NCBI RefSeq assembly: GCF_014529535.1
Contig: NW_023503584.1
Span: forward strand, 782,190 to 846,189
Length of the DNA: 64,000 bases
Source of the DNA: Bradysia coprophila
Taxonomy: Eukaryota; Arthropoda; Insecta; Diptera; Sciaridae
Reading direction: 5' to 3'
Shown piece after piece: positions 22,985-34,241 of this stretch. The position numbers and the translations under genes are program-made. How positions within the stretch are numbered: the first letter of the stretch is position 1; each line of letters begins with the position of its first letter. The notes under the pieces are model-generated. The model was given only the letters and a program-made list of their open reading frames with translations. It searched no databases and had not been told where the DNA came from.

Positions 22985-24051
22985 TCAAACTTCTCCGAAG
23001 TTAGTGTGTCCCGTTGTCTTAGCGTGCTGCTGAGCCTCAGCCTGGCCGACTAGAAGACTGTTGCATTGTATGCATCTCAGTGAAAAACGATTTACATCTG
23101 TGAATTGACGCGAAGATCTAGCTTCCTCGGCTACTTGCTGCGCTCTTACCGCAATAGTTTCATCAGAGACCGGAAATATTGTCCTAACTGGATCAACCTG
23201 AGAAAATTCAAATATTCAAAAATCGTTCAACAATCTCTCGTAACCTGCCAACCTGACAAACTTACCGACGACTCCAAATACAGTGCATCGTAATGAATGC
23301 CGTCAAATAACAGAAACACTCGCGATCCGAAATCCTTATCCTCACCGAATCGACTGATCACACCACTTGTGACATCAACAACGTCAATTTCAATGCCATA
23401 ATGACTCGATAGAATGGACACCTCGATAGCTCCACCCCATGTTTCTGGCTTTTGAATCCATGCACAGTACTCGTCGTTCGGTTTGCCCAGAATTGCTTCG
23501 TTGTAGGACTCTTTGTCGTTTGCGACGTGTTGAGCAATGATTTCTCTCATCATTGGATGGCAGCTTGTGTCGACTTTGCCTTTGAGAACGAAGCCTTCAA
23601 ATCGGAAATCAGTGCTGGTCAGTCAAGTACAAGACAAAGGTGCACAAAACAGTTTACCTATGCTGGTGAACAAACACGAGTTGTCCGACGGTACCGTTTG
23701 CGTCATTAACAGCCCATTCCCAGTAGCTCCCATTTCTTCATCAGCCAAGAGTTGAGCCAACAAAGTATCTGCTTCTATCGAGACAGAAGGTGTGCATTCG
23801 TCGGGATGCTTTTCGTTTGCAATTAATGTGTCGCCGTTTTTCACACCAATTTGTGACATTGACTTTGTCGAATCGGTAAGATCCAATGGCTTTGGGGGGT
23901 AACCACCCAAAATGTTCAGTCTATTGCAAGATATTTGAGATAATTCTGCGATTTTCTGCTTCAATGTGCCCACATTGTCGGTTGACAACAAATTTATTGT
24001 TTGTTGACCTTCTTTGGTCTTTATTCGTAAAGTGTATGGGCTGCATTCCAT
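22985..24051 (-). CDS. YOD1: OTU1/YOD1-type deubiquitinase, copy B
   Basis: Same architecture as copy A: exons 23658-24051, 23266-23594 and 22985-23197, the exon lengths being identical (394, 329, 213 nt), for 311 residues. The introns are 63 and 68 bp. The UBX-like domain, the PSDNSCLF catalytic box, DGIHYDAL and the C-terminal C2H2 finger are all kept. By hand comparison about 33 residues differ from copy A, roughly 89% identity. Substitutions fall mainly in the linker (QFDDL against LLADE), the start of exon 2 and exon 3, and no signature residue is hit. Splice sites are intact. The paralogue is therefore probably active; whether expression or substrate has diverged cannot be told here. 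Confidence 0.93.
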
Positions 24052-24413
24052 TGTCTATAAATTATTTTGTGTGGCAAAGTGATAAAAGAACGGTAAAAAA
24101 GGCAATAAAACAAAAAGTCACTGCCAGTCTACTGTCAAACACAGAGTGATGCCAACTTTTTGAAGGTTGAAAAGGTTGAGGAGCCACTAAAACAGAGAAG
24201 AGCATTGCGAGCATTGCGTAAATTAGAGTGGCTACGTTCTTTAATGTATACACTGGCGTATGCAATTCCATGCAATTTTTTTTCGACTGTGACTGTCCAC
24301 CTTTCAACCGATGCCGGTTTTCGTCAACACCAGATTGTGACGAAAACAACTGTCATCTGCTGTAAGCCTGTAAGCGGAAATAAAAATCTGACAGAGAATG
24401 TATGGACGTAGTG

Positions 24414-25334
24414 TAGGCCTCTTACTCTAATTTCGGACTCCTTATTAAGGAATTAAGGAGGTTTTAGCACAAAAAGAAGGAGAAATAAGGAAATCGTTAG
24501 TTGAAATTAAGGAAAAATAAGGAGAAAAGTTCAAATTTTTCAACTTAAAATTTTCGAAATTTTACAAATTTAACGATTGGTCATGAACTGAAAGTGTCTG
24601 TTCGAAAAGTACAAAATTGATTTTTCCTGTATTTTGGAGTTGACCGAGTTTACTCGACTTTGAGCAACGAAAATTGATATTTACCGAACCGAATAGGGGT
24701 GCGTATGGTATCCTTCAAAAGCTTAGCAGTCTATAGACTATAGCCTAAAGATTGCAATCAATATTTGCGCATAGTAATTTGATTAGCAGAGGTTTTAGGC
24801 TTGATCTGTTTCACGGGGGTGCATACAATTCATATTCTTTTTCCCTATTTTTTCCGACACCTTCTGATGGAATCAATCAGTCATCTTTACAGAAAACTTT
24901 CAGCGGATTATTATCTAAGAAATCCTGGTGAAAGCTTTCTTGAGTCATTTTTTGTAATTTAAAATCGACCTTATTTTCGAATATAACTTCATGAGATCAA
25001 TCGGAACTAACCGGTGACCAAAACCAAAATTTGTGTCTATTAATGCCCTAATTTCTAACCTAATAACAACTTAATTCATTGCCTCTTGCTTCAGTCACAT
25101 CGAAAAAACCGTTTTGCAACCACTGTTTTGCGGGAATACCATTTACTTTGACCTTTATAAGTCCGAAAATAAGCAATTTAAAAAAAAGTGAAAGCGCAAC
25201 GAATGAATTTTTATTTTTTTGTCGGTGAAATTTGCAAAAAAAATAAGGAAAATAAGGGTTTTTTTTAACAAAATAAGGAGAAATAAGGAGGTTTCCATAA
25301 AAATAAGGAAAAAGAAGGAGGTGTGAGAGGCCTG
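24414..25334. mobile_element. hAT-like non-autonomous element, copy B
   Basis: The left end is TAGGCCTCTTACTC and the right end GTGAGAGGCCTG (complement CAGGCCTCTCAC). ACGTAGTG lies directly on both sides (24406-24413 and 25335-25342), an exact 8-bp target duplication. Both ends lead inward into degenerate repeats of AAATAAGGAGAAATAAGGA. No transposase frame is present. It sits between the 5' end of OTU1 copy B and mRpS35, about 560 bp before the mRpS35 start codon. Confidence 0.85.
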
Positions 25335-25893
25335 ACGTAGTGTCATTGCTTTCGTGTGAACGGAAGAAATGGCCAAACATTTTCTGTCAAATTTTATTTT
25401 CGCTGGATGTATTAACCAGGCTGTAGACTTTAGGCATGCTTATTTTGAAGGAAGAGTTTTAAATTCATTTGTAAAGAGTTTTTCTGGTCCGGAAGGCAAA
25501 AGTATTGAAATCGTTTTTTCGAATTATAAGAAGCGAGGCATTTGGTTTGGTTAGAACAGTAAAAAAGATACTATTTATTAGAATTCTAAAAAAACAGGAC
25601 CAATATTTTAGCCTTCCGAAGCACAAAAAACCTACCACAGATGACCCTGCCACTAAAATGAGCGAGCATGTATACTGTAGACAGATAACAAAAATTTCGT
25701 CTTGCAAATACAAAATTAAAATCTGCGTCTTCAGCTCGGCAGATTGAATGAGCATCTGTCATCACTGTCTGTATTGAAGTATGCACGAAAAGTACGCACC
25801 CACTGAACTGTCTAAAATGTCATAGGCACACATGAAGTTGATATTTTGGTCGGTTTTTATTAAAGCAGAAAAAGGTGGATATTTGTGATAAAA

Positions 25894-27132
25894 ATGCTGT
25901 GCTACCGAGGCATTTCAGTGAAAAATGGTCTTTGTGCCAACGGAGTTGTGCTCAGACGCTTTGCGTCCAATAGCCAAGCCGAAAATGAGAGAAGCGATGA
26001 AGGTTCGTGTAACCTTACACTTTGTATGCCGCAAATGTCTGTGAACATTCCGTAACTTCTCCATTTCCAGAATTCCGAACATTGAACTTTTTCAAGAAAC
26101 GAACTGCTGCGGTCAGAAAGAAATATGTCAGGCCACCTGTACCACCACCTAGGTGACTAAATTGCTTATTTTACACGCAATGAAACGTCGAATTTCACAT
26201 TTTCCGATCCGTTTTCAGGTCGAAGCAAATGGCTGTCGATCAAGATTGGGGTAGTGTATGGCCTGGTCCACGAAGTTTTCATCCTGCAACGGTTCCTCTG
26301 CCCCTTCATCAAGGCTATGTGCCGAAGAATACCGCGTCACCCGGTAAATTTGCCAATGCTGAACTGATGAAAATTCCGAACTTTCTCCATCTAACACCAC
26401 CGGTGATCAATGCCCAGTGCGAAGTTCTGAAGAAATTCTGTACACCTTGGCCGGCTAACTTAGAAACGGACGAGAAGATTGCACAACATTTTCCCATCGA
26501 CGTTATAACATCAGGTAATGAACCGGCAGACTGTTCCATAACCAACTCGATTTCACTAATTTTTTTGTGCATTAAGACTACTGCCATGCATTACCAACCA
26601 TTCGAAATCCGCTTTCTCGCATTGTTAGTATTAAGGTGAGTTGATTGAGCGAAGGGAATGCATCCGATGAGATTTTAGCTCAAACTCGCTTTTCCAGATG
26701 AAATTGTCAACACTAAAGTTAGACAAGCACGCTAAAGACAAATTTCTGCGATTGGTGGGCGAACGATACAATCCAGAAACGGACGAATTAACAATCGTTA
26801 CCGATCGGTGTCCATTGCGTAAGCAAAACTACGACTATGCTCAGTACTTGCTCACAGCTCTATTCCATGAATCGTGGATGAAGGAGCCATGGGAAGACAC
26901 CAAATCCGAGGCTGATATGGAAGTGTACATTTGGTCGCGTAACAAGTCGAAAGAATCGTCCGAAGCGATATTGAACTGGGGTATTACCGGTGATCAGGCG
27001 TCGCCTCACTTGGAGTATGGCCAGTGCGTGGAAACATTAATCAATGAAGGCGAAAACAGCTATAACGTCAACGACTATAAACGAGAAGTTCTAAAATTGT
27101 TGAATTTGAAAGGCTACGAAACGGCAGCTTAG
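25894..27132 (+). CDS. mRpS35: Mitochondrial ribosomal protein S35
   Basis: The model has five exons: 25894-26002, 26071-26152, 26219-26514, 26577-26635 and 26698-27132. Phases are consistent throughout, giving 326 residues. Every intron is GT-AG and 62-68 bp long. Recognised by family sequence: VDQDWGSVWPGPRSFHPATV in exon 3, the DYCHALPTIRNP block across the 3/4 junction, and in exon 5 LVGERYNPETDELTI, TDRCPLRKQNYDYAQYLLTA and the HESW motif. The first ~40 residues are rich in R/S/N with few acids, as in a mitochondrial targeting peptide. The product is a component of the small subunit of the mitochondrial ribosome. AATAAA follows the stop by 28 bp. The start is the only upstream ATG in frame with exon 2. 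Confidence 0.93.
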
Positions 27133-27160
27133 AAGAGCTGGGTGTAGAGTTGTACTTTAG

Positions 27161-27166
27161 AATAAA
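27161..27166 (+). terminator. Polyadenylation signal of mRpS35
   Basis: AATAAA 28 bp after the TAG stop codon. Confidence 0.6.
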
Positions 27167-28747
27167 GAAAAGATTTTCAATGAGTTGCAGCGTTTTAGAC
27201 TCGCTACGAAAGCCTGTAACTTTGCGGTGGAAGTGTCAGGTGGAAGTTGTTCGTCCCAGAGTACAGACGGATTGGGAACTTATTAATCTGTGCTGGTTCA
27301 CTAGTGCCACTTCTGATGGTGCTTGAAATTTTCACACACCTTACTATCAACGCAAAGACTCAATGGTGCATTGAAACAAAATATGAAACGCGTTGACGAT
27401 CAAGTTCAGACAAATGGAAAGGTAGGGACCGCTCCGAGGAGTGAAAGAAAGCTGCGGAATAGTTGCGTTCAAATGGTAAAATTCCAGCTAATTGACATGT
27501 CCGTTCAACTTGGTGAAAACTCTTCCCATTCACCTTTGAAATGCTGTAACTGCACATTTCTTATTCGCTCAACGACGCCAATATCATCGAATTGGTCAAA
27601 AACTCACAACGGAAATATATTATGCGGCGAAACAGAGCGTAAAATTGAGGTTCAAGTTAGTATTTCATTCAAAGGTGTCGCACAGAGCAAAAACCTCCGA
27701 TTTTATATCCACAATCTTTCGAAACATCGTTGGGTGATGTCAATCTTTAGGTAGAATCGAAAAGAGTTAAAAAAATAAAAACTTTTCTCATCTTAGTGAC
27801 GAAAATTAAGAATTGCTTTTCTAGTTTTATGATGTGTACAAGATTCCAAAAATTGGAGTGGACGGATTAAAAATGAACCAAAGCAAGGTTGACAACGCAA
27901 TAGATCAATGTAAAACACGTCGATCTGAAGTTACCGAGGTTCACAACCCACAGAGAACGTGAGTAGCAAAATTAATAATTGCAAACGACGAGACACCTTA
28001 AAAACATGTGAACCGTTCAAAACACTCCAATGAAGTTTGTCAGTGGGACTGGGACACACTTGAGTAATAATCTGGGACTTATTTCAAAGAGAATTTTTTG
28101 CGTGATACATATCTTGGTATCCATTAAAGAAGAAAATTAAGTTTCAACTAGTGGCTGTAATTCACACGAGCTGCATACCTTATACCTTATTTATGCGCAA
28201 CTGGAACAAATTCTCAGCAGATTTATTTGCGAAAATAGTCTTATTTGATAAAAATTTTAACGAGTGAGAACTTACTTTGCGACCAGAGCGAAGCGAGGTA
28301 GACCGAGTGTGACATTATGACTATACACATCGTGTGCCTTAAAAAGCACTTATCACCAAGTTGCATATGACGTTTTTCTTAACAAAGGCAACGAAAAATT
28401 CTTACTCGTCTTTTAGCAGACAATGAGACTGGAGTGTTGCTTGTTTGAAAATGTAGGAATAAGTTCCCTTTATTCTGAAATTTTTTTTTGTGGGGCCTAG
28501 TCATTTACGAACATGTTTTGGACGATTGATTTGAGGAAATTTCGCGAGTTGTACAAGGCTACAAGCCTCAGAAAGGTATACATGGAACTTTACATGCAAA
28601 GGGTCGAAAATCAAGAAAAATTTCAAAACTCCATCATTGTCGAATGTGAATTATAACCGAAATCAGTTCTGTGTCGTATAGCTATACTACAGATCAGTTG
28701 TGTAATGAAAGAATCTACCAATATAATAACTCAAGTTGCATTGGTTC

Positions 28748-28912
28748 CACTTCAAGCATGAGTGGCATGAGTGCTACTCTAAATAGGGTACTGAAACTGG
28801 ACAGTGTATCGAACACATTTTGGCTCTGTAAAAAAAATTCGGAAAACTTTTTCATACAAAGTAGTACTCTGGCTATTTGGCAGCTGTCATTAATAGCACT
28901 TTTGCTTGAATG
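28748..28912 (+). mobile_element. 165-bp MITE with CACTTCAAGCA termini, second copy
   Basis: It starts CACTTCAAGCATGAGTG and ends TTTTGCTTGAATG. Collinear with the complement of 16449-16605 throughout, with scattered substitutions and small insertions (for example a doubled GCATGAGTG at the left end). Confidence 0.75.
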
Positions 28913-29691
28913 AACACAAATTTCACAAGATATTTGAAGTAAAGATGTACTTGCCTATTGCGAATAGTTATTTACGTATCTGTTGTGGACGGTATATTTT
29001 AGGCAATTTCGCCAGTTGTAGCCCGAACGAAGTGAGCCTAAAATAAACCGTAATTATATTAGTGTAATGAAGTATTATGATGGGCGGGCATGGAATAAAT
29101 TATATTTCGTGGTGATGCTGTTTTCTGATTTCATTTAAGACACTCAACTGCTTTTTTCGTTGGCTTTGTTGGCACCATGTTCTAGGCGAATATCAAAAAA
29201 ATCAAATCAAAATATTTTAATTGATATGCTTCGAGTAGTTCGTAATACAAATTCTTTTCATGTTTGTGGGCCGAAAGTGAGGTTTTTTGAGTATCTTTGA
29301 GCCACTTTTCCTTCGCTTGTCGCCCTCATTTCATTCAAGGCCTTGACTTCGTTCAGGCTACAACATGCAAAAGTGGCTAAAATCAGTTGTCCAAAACAGA
29401 TACGCAAAGAACTACGAAATGCGTTGAAAACCATACTAATCATGCTTCATGTACGTTCCACGCGCTCAGTATCTAAAATCCATTACATAACTCCTGACAA
29501 TACCCTCTTTAGCAACCAAATTACTTTTATTAAGATGGTGAAAGAATCAAGTAGCCTTTGGAATTTACATGTACATTACGGCGCAGTCAGTTAAAATGTA
29601 GAATACAAAGAAATAAGGTGTGAATTTGACACAGATAGCTGAGAGTTTGTTTGCTAGAGAGAGTATTACTCCTGATCATGAATAGTACATT

Positions 29692-29801
29692 ACATGCTAG
29701 TTGGGAAATTTTTATTTTGACAAGTGGGAGGTTTGTAGCCCGAGCCGAAGGCAAAGGCTTTAATCCCACAAGTCAAATTAAAAATTTCCCAACGAGCATG
29801 T
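29692..29801. repeat. Foldback with TTGGGAAATTTTTATTTTGA arms
   Basis: The arms of about 38 bp (29692-29729, 29764-29801) pair with a few mismatches. The loop carries GTAGCCCGAGCCGAAGGCAA, words also seen in the loop of a related structure at 20775-20865 and at 51478-51500, so this is a dispersed family. Confidence 0.7.
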
Positions 29802-30100
29802 ATAATGTTTTACTCGCGAAGGCCCCGGAAAACGAGTTTTAACGTTAGTGTACGTGAAGTAAACCAAGTTTCAACATTAGTGTAAGTCGATTAAACCGAG
29901 TTTCCCAAAGCTCTAGCGAGTAAAAATCTTGCTTCCAAGTGTTTTTGATCTCAGCTAGAGCCTCGGATGAACAAAATTCACACGAAATTCAACTTTTTAT
30001 CCCTAGTTATGGAATGCATGGAATATTCCTTCATTTTACACTAAACGTCCAGATTGGTCGTAGGTCATTGCGTTTTTTTGTTGTTGTTGTTGTTGTTGTT

Positions 30101-30280
30101 GTCGATAGCAATGAAAGTCTAGAACAGGTATGGTCGATCGGCGAATTCGTCTTAAACACACTCACATTTTATGTCAAAATAATATGAAAATGAGTGCGTT
30201 TAAGTACGAAAATCAAATTTGTATGTCCTCCGAGCGGACAATAGACCATACCTGTTTTACACTTTCATTGGTCGATAGTG
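30101..30280. repeat. Imperfect ~180-bp foldback after a (GTT)n run
   Basis: GTCGATAGCAATGAAAGTCT, ACAGGTATGGTC and TTAAACACACTCA at the left pair with TGAGTGCGTTTAA, GACCATACCTGT and CTTTCATTGGTCGAT at the right. A (GTT) repeat lies immediately outside the left arm (30076-30100). Confidence 0.6.
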
Positions 30281-30435
30281 ACTGTAACCGTTTTAGAACA
30301 TTTAGTGTTTTGGCCAACCCTTTTGCTAAAATCATTTATGTCAGCGAGCAGTGTTTTCAGTTCAATCGTGTCAGTCGATTTTCGGTTACATGACCGTCTT
30401 GTTCAGTTCATTTTTACAAAACTTAATCTAACACG

Positions 30436-31225
30436 ATGCCAGCACATAACAAACAGGTAAGCTGAATGCTATCGAGTAGAGCATTTCCATGCGATTCGGT
30501 TTGCCAGAAAAAAAGGAAATAAATTTTCCGTTATCCAAAATGTTCAGCAAAAAATGCAGTCAGACATCGTCAAGCATCCATTGCATGATCGATGGACGAT
30601 GTGGTATTTGAAACAAGATCAAAAGAAAAAGTGGGAAGAAATGCTGTCGAAAGTCGAAACATTTGATATGGTCGAAGATTTCTGGAGCATTTACAACCAC
30701 ATTCGCCAACCGTCCGAACTGAGTCAGGGTGACGATTATTCGATGTTTAAAAATGATATCAGACCGATGTGGGAGGACGCTGCTAACAAAAATGGCGGCC
30801 GTTGGCTACTAAATGTAGATAAACAATATCGACGAACGAAGTTGGACGATTTCTGGTTGGATACTGTGAGTCATCCGGCTATGATAGTGCGCCCCTTTGC
30901 CAAATTTTATTTTCGTAATGATTTGCAGCTCTTGTGCATCATGGGTGAACCATTCGAATTTCATGAGGACATAAACGGAGCAGTCGTGAATGTTCGGTTC
31001 GGTGGTGACAGAATCTGTAAGTGTGTTTCGTATTCAAATCGTTCATCACTTGAAAAACGTATATTTCAATGGATAGCGATTTGGACGAGTGATGCAAAGA
31101 AGAAAAAATCGGTTATGGCGATCGGACGGAAGCTGAAGGAGTACCTACGGCTGGACTCTCATTTCAAACTATATTACGAGGTCCATTCGGCCAGCAAAAA
31201 TACAACACCGTTGTATACGATCTGA
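30436..31225 (+). CDS. eIF4E: eIF4E-family cap-binding protein, short paralogue
   Basis: The four-exon model (30436-30456, 30548-30865, 30929-31016, 31077-31225) gives 191 residues. The N-terminus is very short: HPL, the start of the conserved core, is at residues 17-19. Family residues seen: Trp26 and Trp82 (cap-stacking), Glu83 in PMWED, Trp53 in VEDFWSIYNHI (eIF4G/4E-BP surface), and Arg136 plus Arg141 in VNVRFGGDRI for cap phosphates. Of the three basic phosphate contacts of canonical eIF4E, the middle one is Gly138. The second and third introns (63 and 60 bp) are multiples of three without stops. Removing them restores the family sequences FWLDT-LLCIMGE and GDRIS-IWT. Likely a divergent insect paralogue for cap-dependent translation or its repression; which paralogue cannot be said. 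Confidence 0.9.
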
Positions 31226-31295
31226 ATAACGTGGCCCGGTAGGAACAACATTCAACACTTCAGGTATATCAGCTGTTGGTAACGAAATTTTTTAA

Positions 31296-31301
31296 AATAA
31301 A
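31296..31301 (+). terminator. Polyadenylation signal of the eIF4E gene
   Basis: AATAAA 70 bp after the stop codon. Confidence 0.5.
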
Positions 31302-32463
31302 TCGTTTGTGCTGTTAGTCCAGACACTTGCTGTTTGTATAATATAATCACGGTATTGAGGAAGAAATTGTCCATGGGCGCCGGAACAATTTTGTTTTGCA
31401 ACGGATAGATGGGCAAAAAAAAGATGGTCAAAAATTGGCCATTAGAGACAACATCTAAAAAATCAGTTACTAGTGGTGGATAGGGCTTGTAGCCCTCTGT
31501 CCATATCAACATCAACAATCCAAAACTTCCACGGTTGCTTTCGAAGATATCGCCCATTGAAAATCGTGATTTTTCGACTACTTAGGGCTACAGTTGCCCA
31601 ACCAGATGTTCCAATGTGAATTTTTTTAAATAAAAAGTCTTAGAACTAGTCCCGCTACCGATACCAATATAAGTCAGAATTAACCGATAATTTTCTAGAA
31701 ATTTCCAGCATCGGGTGTGTCAGTCGCATCCTGTCACTTCTTATGACTCAATTTCTAAAATTAGCTTCGAACTTGCAGTAGCTCACACAGTATCGGTTTG
31801 AAACATTTGCATGGTGCGTTATTACGCTACCCGATGTGAAAAACGTTTGTTCGACGAATTTTGTCACTGAGTGCTACAAAGGCCAGCGAGGGGCCAAGTG
31901 TATACATTATGTTTCAACCGAAATCGTAAGTCAAAAGTGTGGAATGGAATTAAAAACCGAAATGGCGATTTTCTAGCTCGACAGAGCTCCATGCCATTTT
32001 CACATTGACATCAGTTCTGATTGACATTTTATGATGTGTTACGGAACCCTAGTTGCGAGTGAATTTAAGTCTATGAGTGCTGTGGGTTCTGTGTGTTTTT
32101 GAGGATTACCTTTCATACTTACCTTGAAGCGAGCTTTCAATAAAAACGCTTCGAGTGAAATGCCGAAATTGCCTATGAGTCAGCGAGATCTAGAGATAAA
32201 GACCAAACCGTATATGTACAATCAGTTTTCCTCGTCCCGAAGGTCGCCAATCGAAATTATTTTCAACTTATCCTATTCTTGATTCGCATTTTTCAAGGCT
32301 GTGTGTGGTCTTCGTAGCTTCAGCGCTCAACACTTTTTTTCAATCGGAAAATTCGTCATTCAAATTGGAAGGTATCCATCTTTCTGATTGAGTAGATCCA
32401 TTGATTTTTCATCTTTGATGTCTCCAAACCTAAAACGAAATTTGCATAGATCGGGGACAGCCA
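31302..32463. other. Intergenic spacer
   Basis: Lies between the convergent ends of the eIF4E gene (+) and the F-box gene (-). No exon or clear repeat is supported. Confidence 0.5.
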
Positions 32464-32469
32464 TTTATT
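32464..32469 (-). terminator. Polyadenylation signal of the F-box gene
   Basis: AATAAA on the minus strand, 82 bp after the stop codon. Confidence 0.5.
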
Positions 32470-32551
32470 TTTCGATAACGCCGTACAGCGGAAACATTTT
32501 TTTTTTAAATTTATAAGAATAAGTTTTCATTGCTACGAATCACTCAACACA

Positions 32552-33970
32552 TCAACTAAAATTTTCCGAGCCCAAAATTAAAACTCTCAACAACGGACAA
32601 TTACTCCGAATGAACCTCAACATACTATCACTAGGGGTAAAACACTTTCCGATACTGAGTACTCTCAAATTTGTGTTGTTCGTAATGTCCAGAATGTCCA
32701 GAACATTCAGGAATTCTTTCCTTTCAACGTTGTCGATGATAAGTTCAGTTAGCTGATCGTTGACTTTCGTGAAGCCATCCCAGTCGATGTTGTGACTGAG
32801 GGTGCGTATGTGTAGAGTTTTGATACTTGGAATTAAAATCCGATCGGTTGCCAGTTGATTGCCCGAATCGAGAGAAAGTGTTGTCAGTTCGCTTAGTTTG
32901 TCGGAAATTGATCTCAAGAAATGTTTTCTACAACTCAGTAGCGTCAAGTTTGTAATATCCGGAAGTCGCATGAAGAAATGTTCACAGTGCACAGGAGGCT
33001 CGATTAATGTTAAGCTGTTCAGGTGGCTTATATCAAGCCTTTCGTAGAACCTTATGTCTTTCGGTGCATTTGAAACGCTCATCTTGAGTGACTTCAATCT
33101 CTTTAGCTGCGAAAATAGGAATTCGTAAATGAAGTCCTTCAAATGGCCACTTAATTCCAATTCAATCAGTGTTTCCGCATTAGCTTTCAATAGTCGGAGT
33201 ATTCCATTAGAGTCATCTACCCATCTGTCACTGGTCAGCGACAAATTGCTGAGCCTAAAATTCAATTCACTCAAATCCTTTAACGAAAATCGTCTTGATA
33301 CTCCCGTGCCAATATGCTCAACAATCAATGTTGTGCCAATATCTGGTTGAGACGAGAGAAATTCCCTCAAACCCATAGGTGTTTCGCATTGTAAATGAAG
33401 CTTAAACTTTTCCAGCTTGGCTCTTTGAAACAGTTCTAGAATTCTGCCTACACAATTGCTCACTTCCAAGCTTTTCAATTTGCGCATGTGCGGCGGATCG
33501 TCGTTGTAATGTTCAAAAATACCACCAAACAATGAAATGTGCTGTAAGTTTGGCATACAATGCAACAAGTCGCCAAATTTCCGGACATCCGCTTCATAGT
33601 TGCCAATCCAAATCAGTTTGACCACTGCATGTCCTAATAGCTTGATTAATTGGAAGTCCTCCAAAGTACGTAAAACTCCACGTACTTTGATTGTGTGAAA
33701 TTTGCGATTTGTTCTTCGTAAAAAGCGTAATTTAGCTGGGTCTGGGTGTACTAGATAGTTCAATGACACACACCACAAACATGAATCATCTGTAAGTTCT
33801 TTCCATCTAAAAGCATTTTTGTTAAGAGAAATTGCAAATATTAGGTTACGTTAGAATTCTTACAATTTACAAGTCGAAGCTGCATTCCCAGTGTCCGGCC
33901 AACTTAGATATTTCAAAATTTTGATAAGAATTTCGTATGGAAGTTCGTTTATCGTCTTAATTTCACTCAT
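32552..33970 (-). CDS. F-box/leucine-rich-repeat protein
   Basis: The model has two exons, 33864-33970 and 32552-33806, separated by a 57-bp GT-AG intron, giving 453 residues. The F-box lies at about residues 5-50: INELPYEILIKILKYLSW, then STCKLWKELTDDSCLW across the splice junction. The canonical LP..IL..I..YL and W..L..D..LW pattern is split by the intron, which supports the model. The rest is a run of irregular leucine-rich repeats such as LEVSNCVGRIL, LSNLSLTS, LIELELSG and LRVLSIGKC. Known role of such proteins: substrate-recognition subunits of SCF (Skp1-Cullin1-F-box) ubiquitin ligases, with the repeats binding the target. FBXL genes of this kind are expanded in nematoceran insects; the orthologue and substrate are unknown. 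Confidence 0.85.
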
Positions 33971-34121
33971 TTTGTGTAAAATGATTATTGTTCAACCGGC
34001 GATTATGAATACCGTACACAATCTTGTCGATGGAACTGTCATTCAGAACAATGTTAGGAAACAGATAAGAAAGATTGGACGAGTTTTATTGGTTTTATCG
34101 AATCCGCGTCAATTTTGAATT

Positions 34122-34241
34122 ACAATCGCTAAAACGAACTGATGTGCATACGTTATTTTGCACCAGCTGGTCCCATTTGGAATTGTATGTGACCAGCTGG
34201 TACAAAATAACGTATGCGCACCAGTTCGTTTTAGCGATTGT
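34122..34241. repeat. Foldback with 50-bp arms
   Basis: Arms 34122-34171 and 34192-34241 pair with only three mismatches around a 20-nt loop; tips ACAATCGCTAAAACGAACTG, inner ends ACCAGCTGGT. It lies about 150 bp upstream of the F-box gene start codon. Confidence 0.85.

Larger units (their letters stand above)
27167..30435. other. Intergenic stretch with miniature elements
   Basis: No exon is supported. The 143-codon open frame at 27323-27754 has no recognisable domain and no splice or family support. The stretch contains the MITE at 28748-28912, palindromic element remnants near 28963-29050 and 29260-29410, and foldbacks at 29692-29801 and 30101-30280. Confidence 0.5.

Noticed and set aside
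25060-25380. Phe/Leu-rich 106-codon minus-strand frame
   Set aside because: Translation of the AAATAAGGAG repeats of the hAT-like element, not a gene.
27323-27754. 143-codon open frame downstream of mRpS35
   Set aside because: Composition is not protein-like and no family was recognised; it starts inside what looks like the 3' flank of mRpS35.
30554-31225. A single-exon 223-residue eIF4E starting at the internal Met
   Set aside because: It would include about 41 residues that break the conserved core at exact GT-AG boundaries; the spliced model restores the family sequence.
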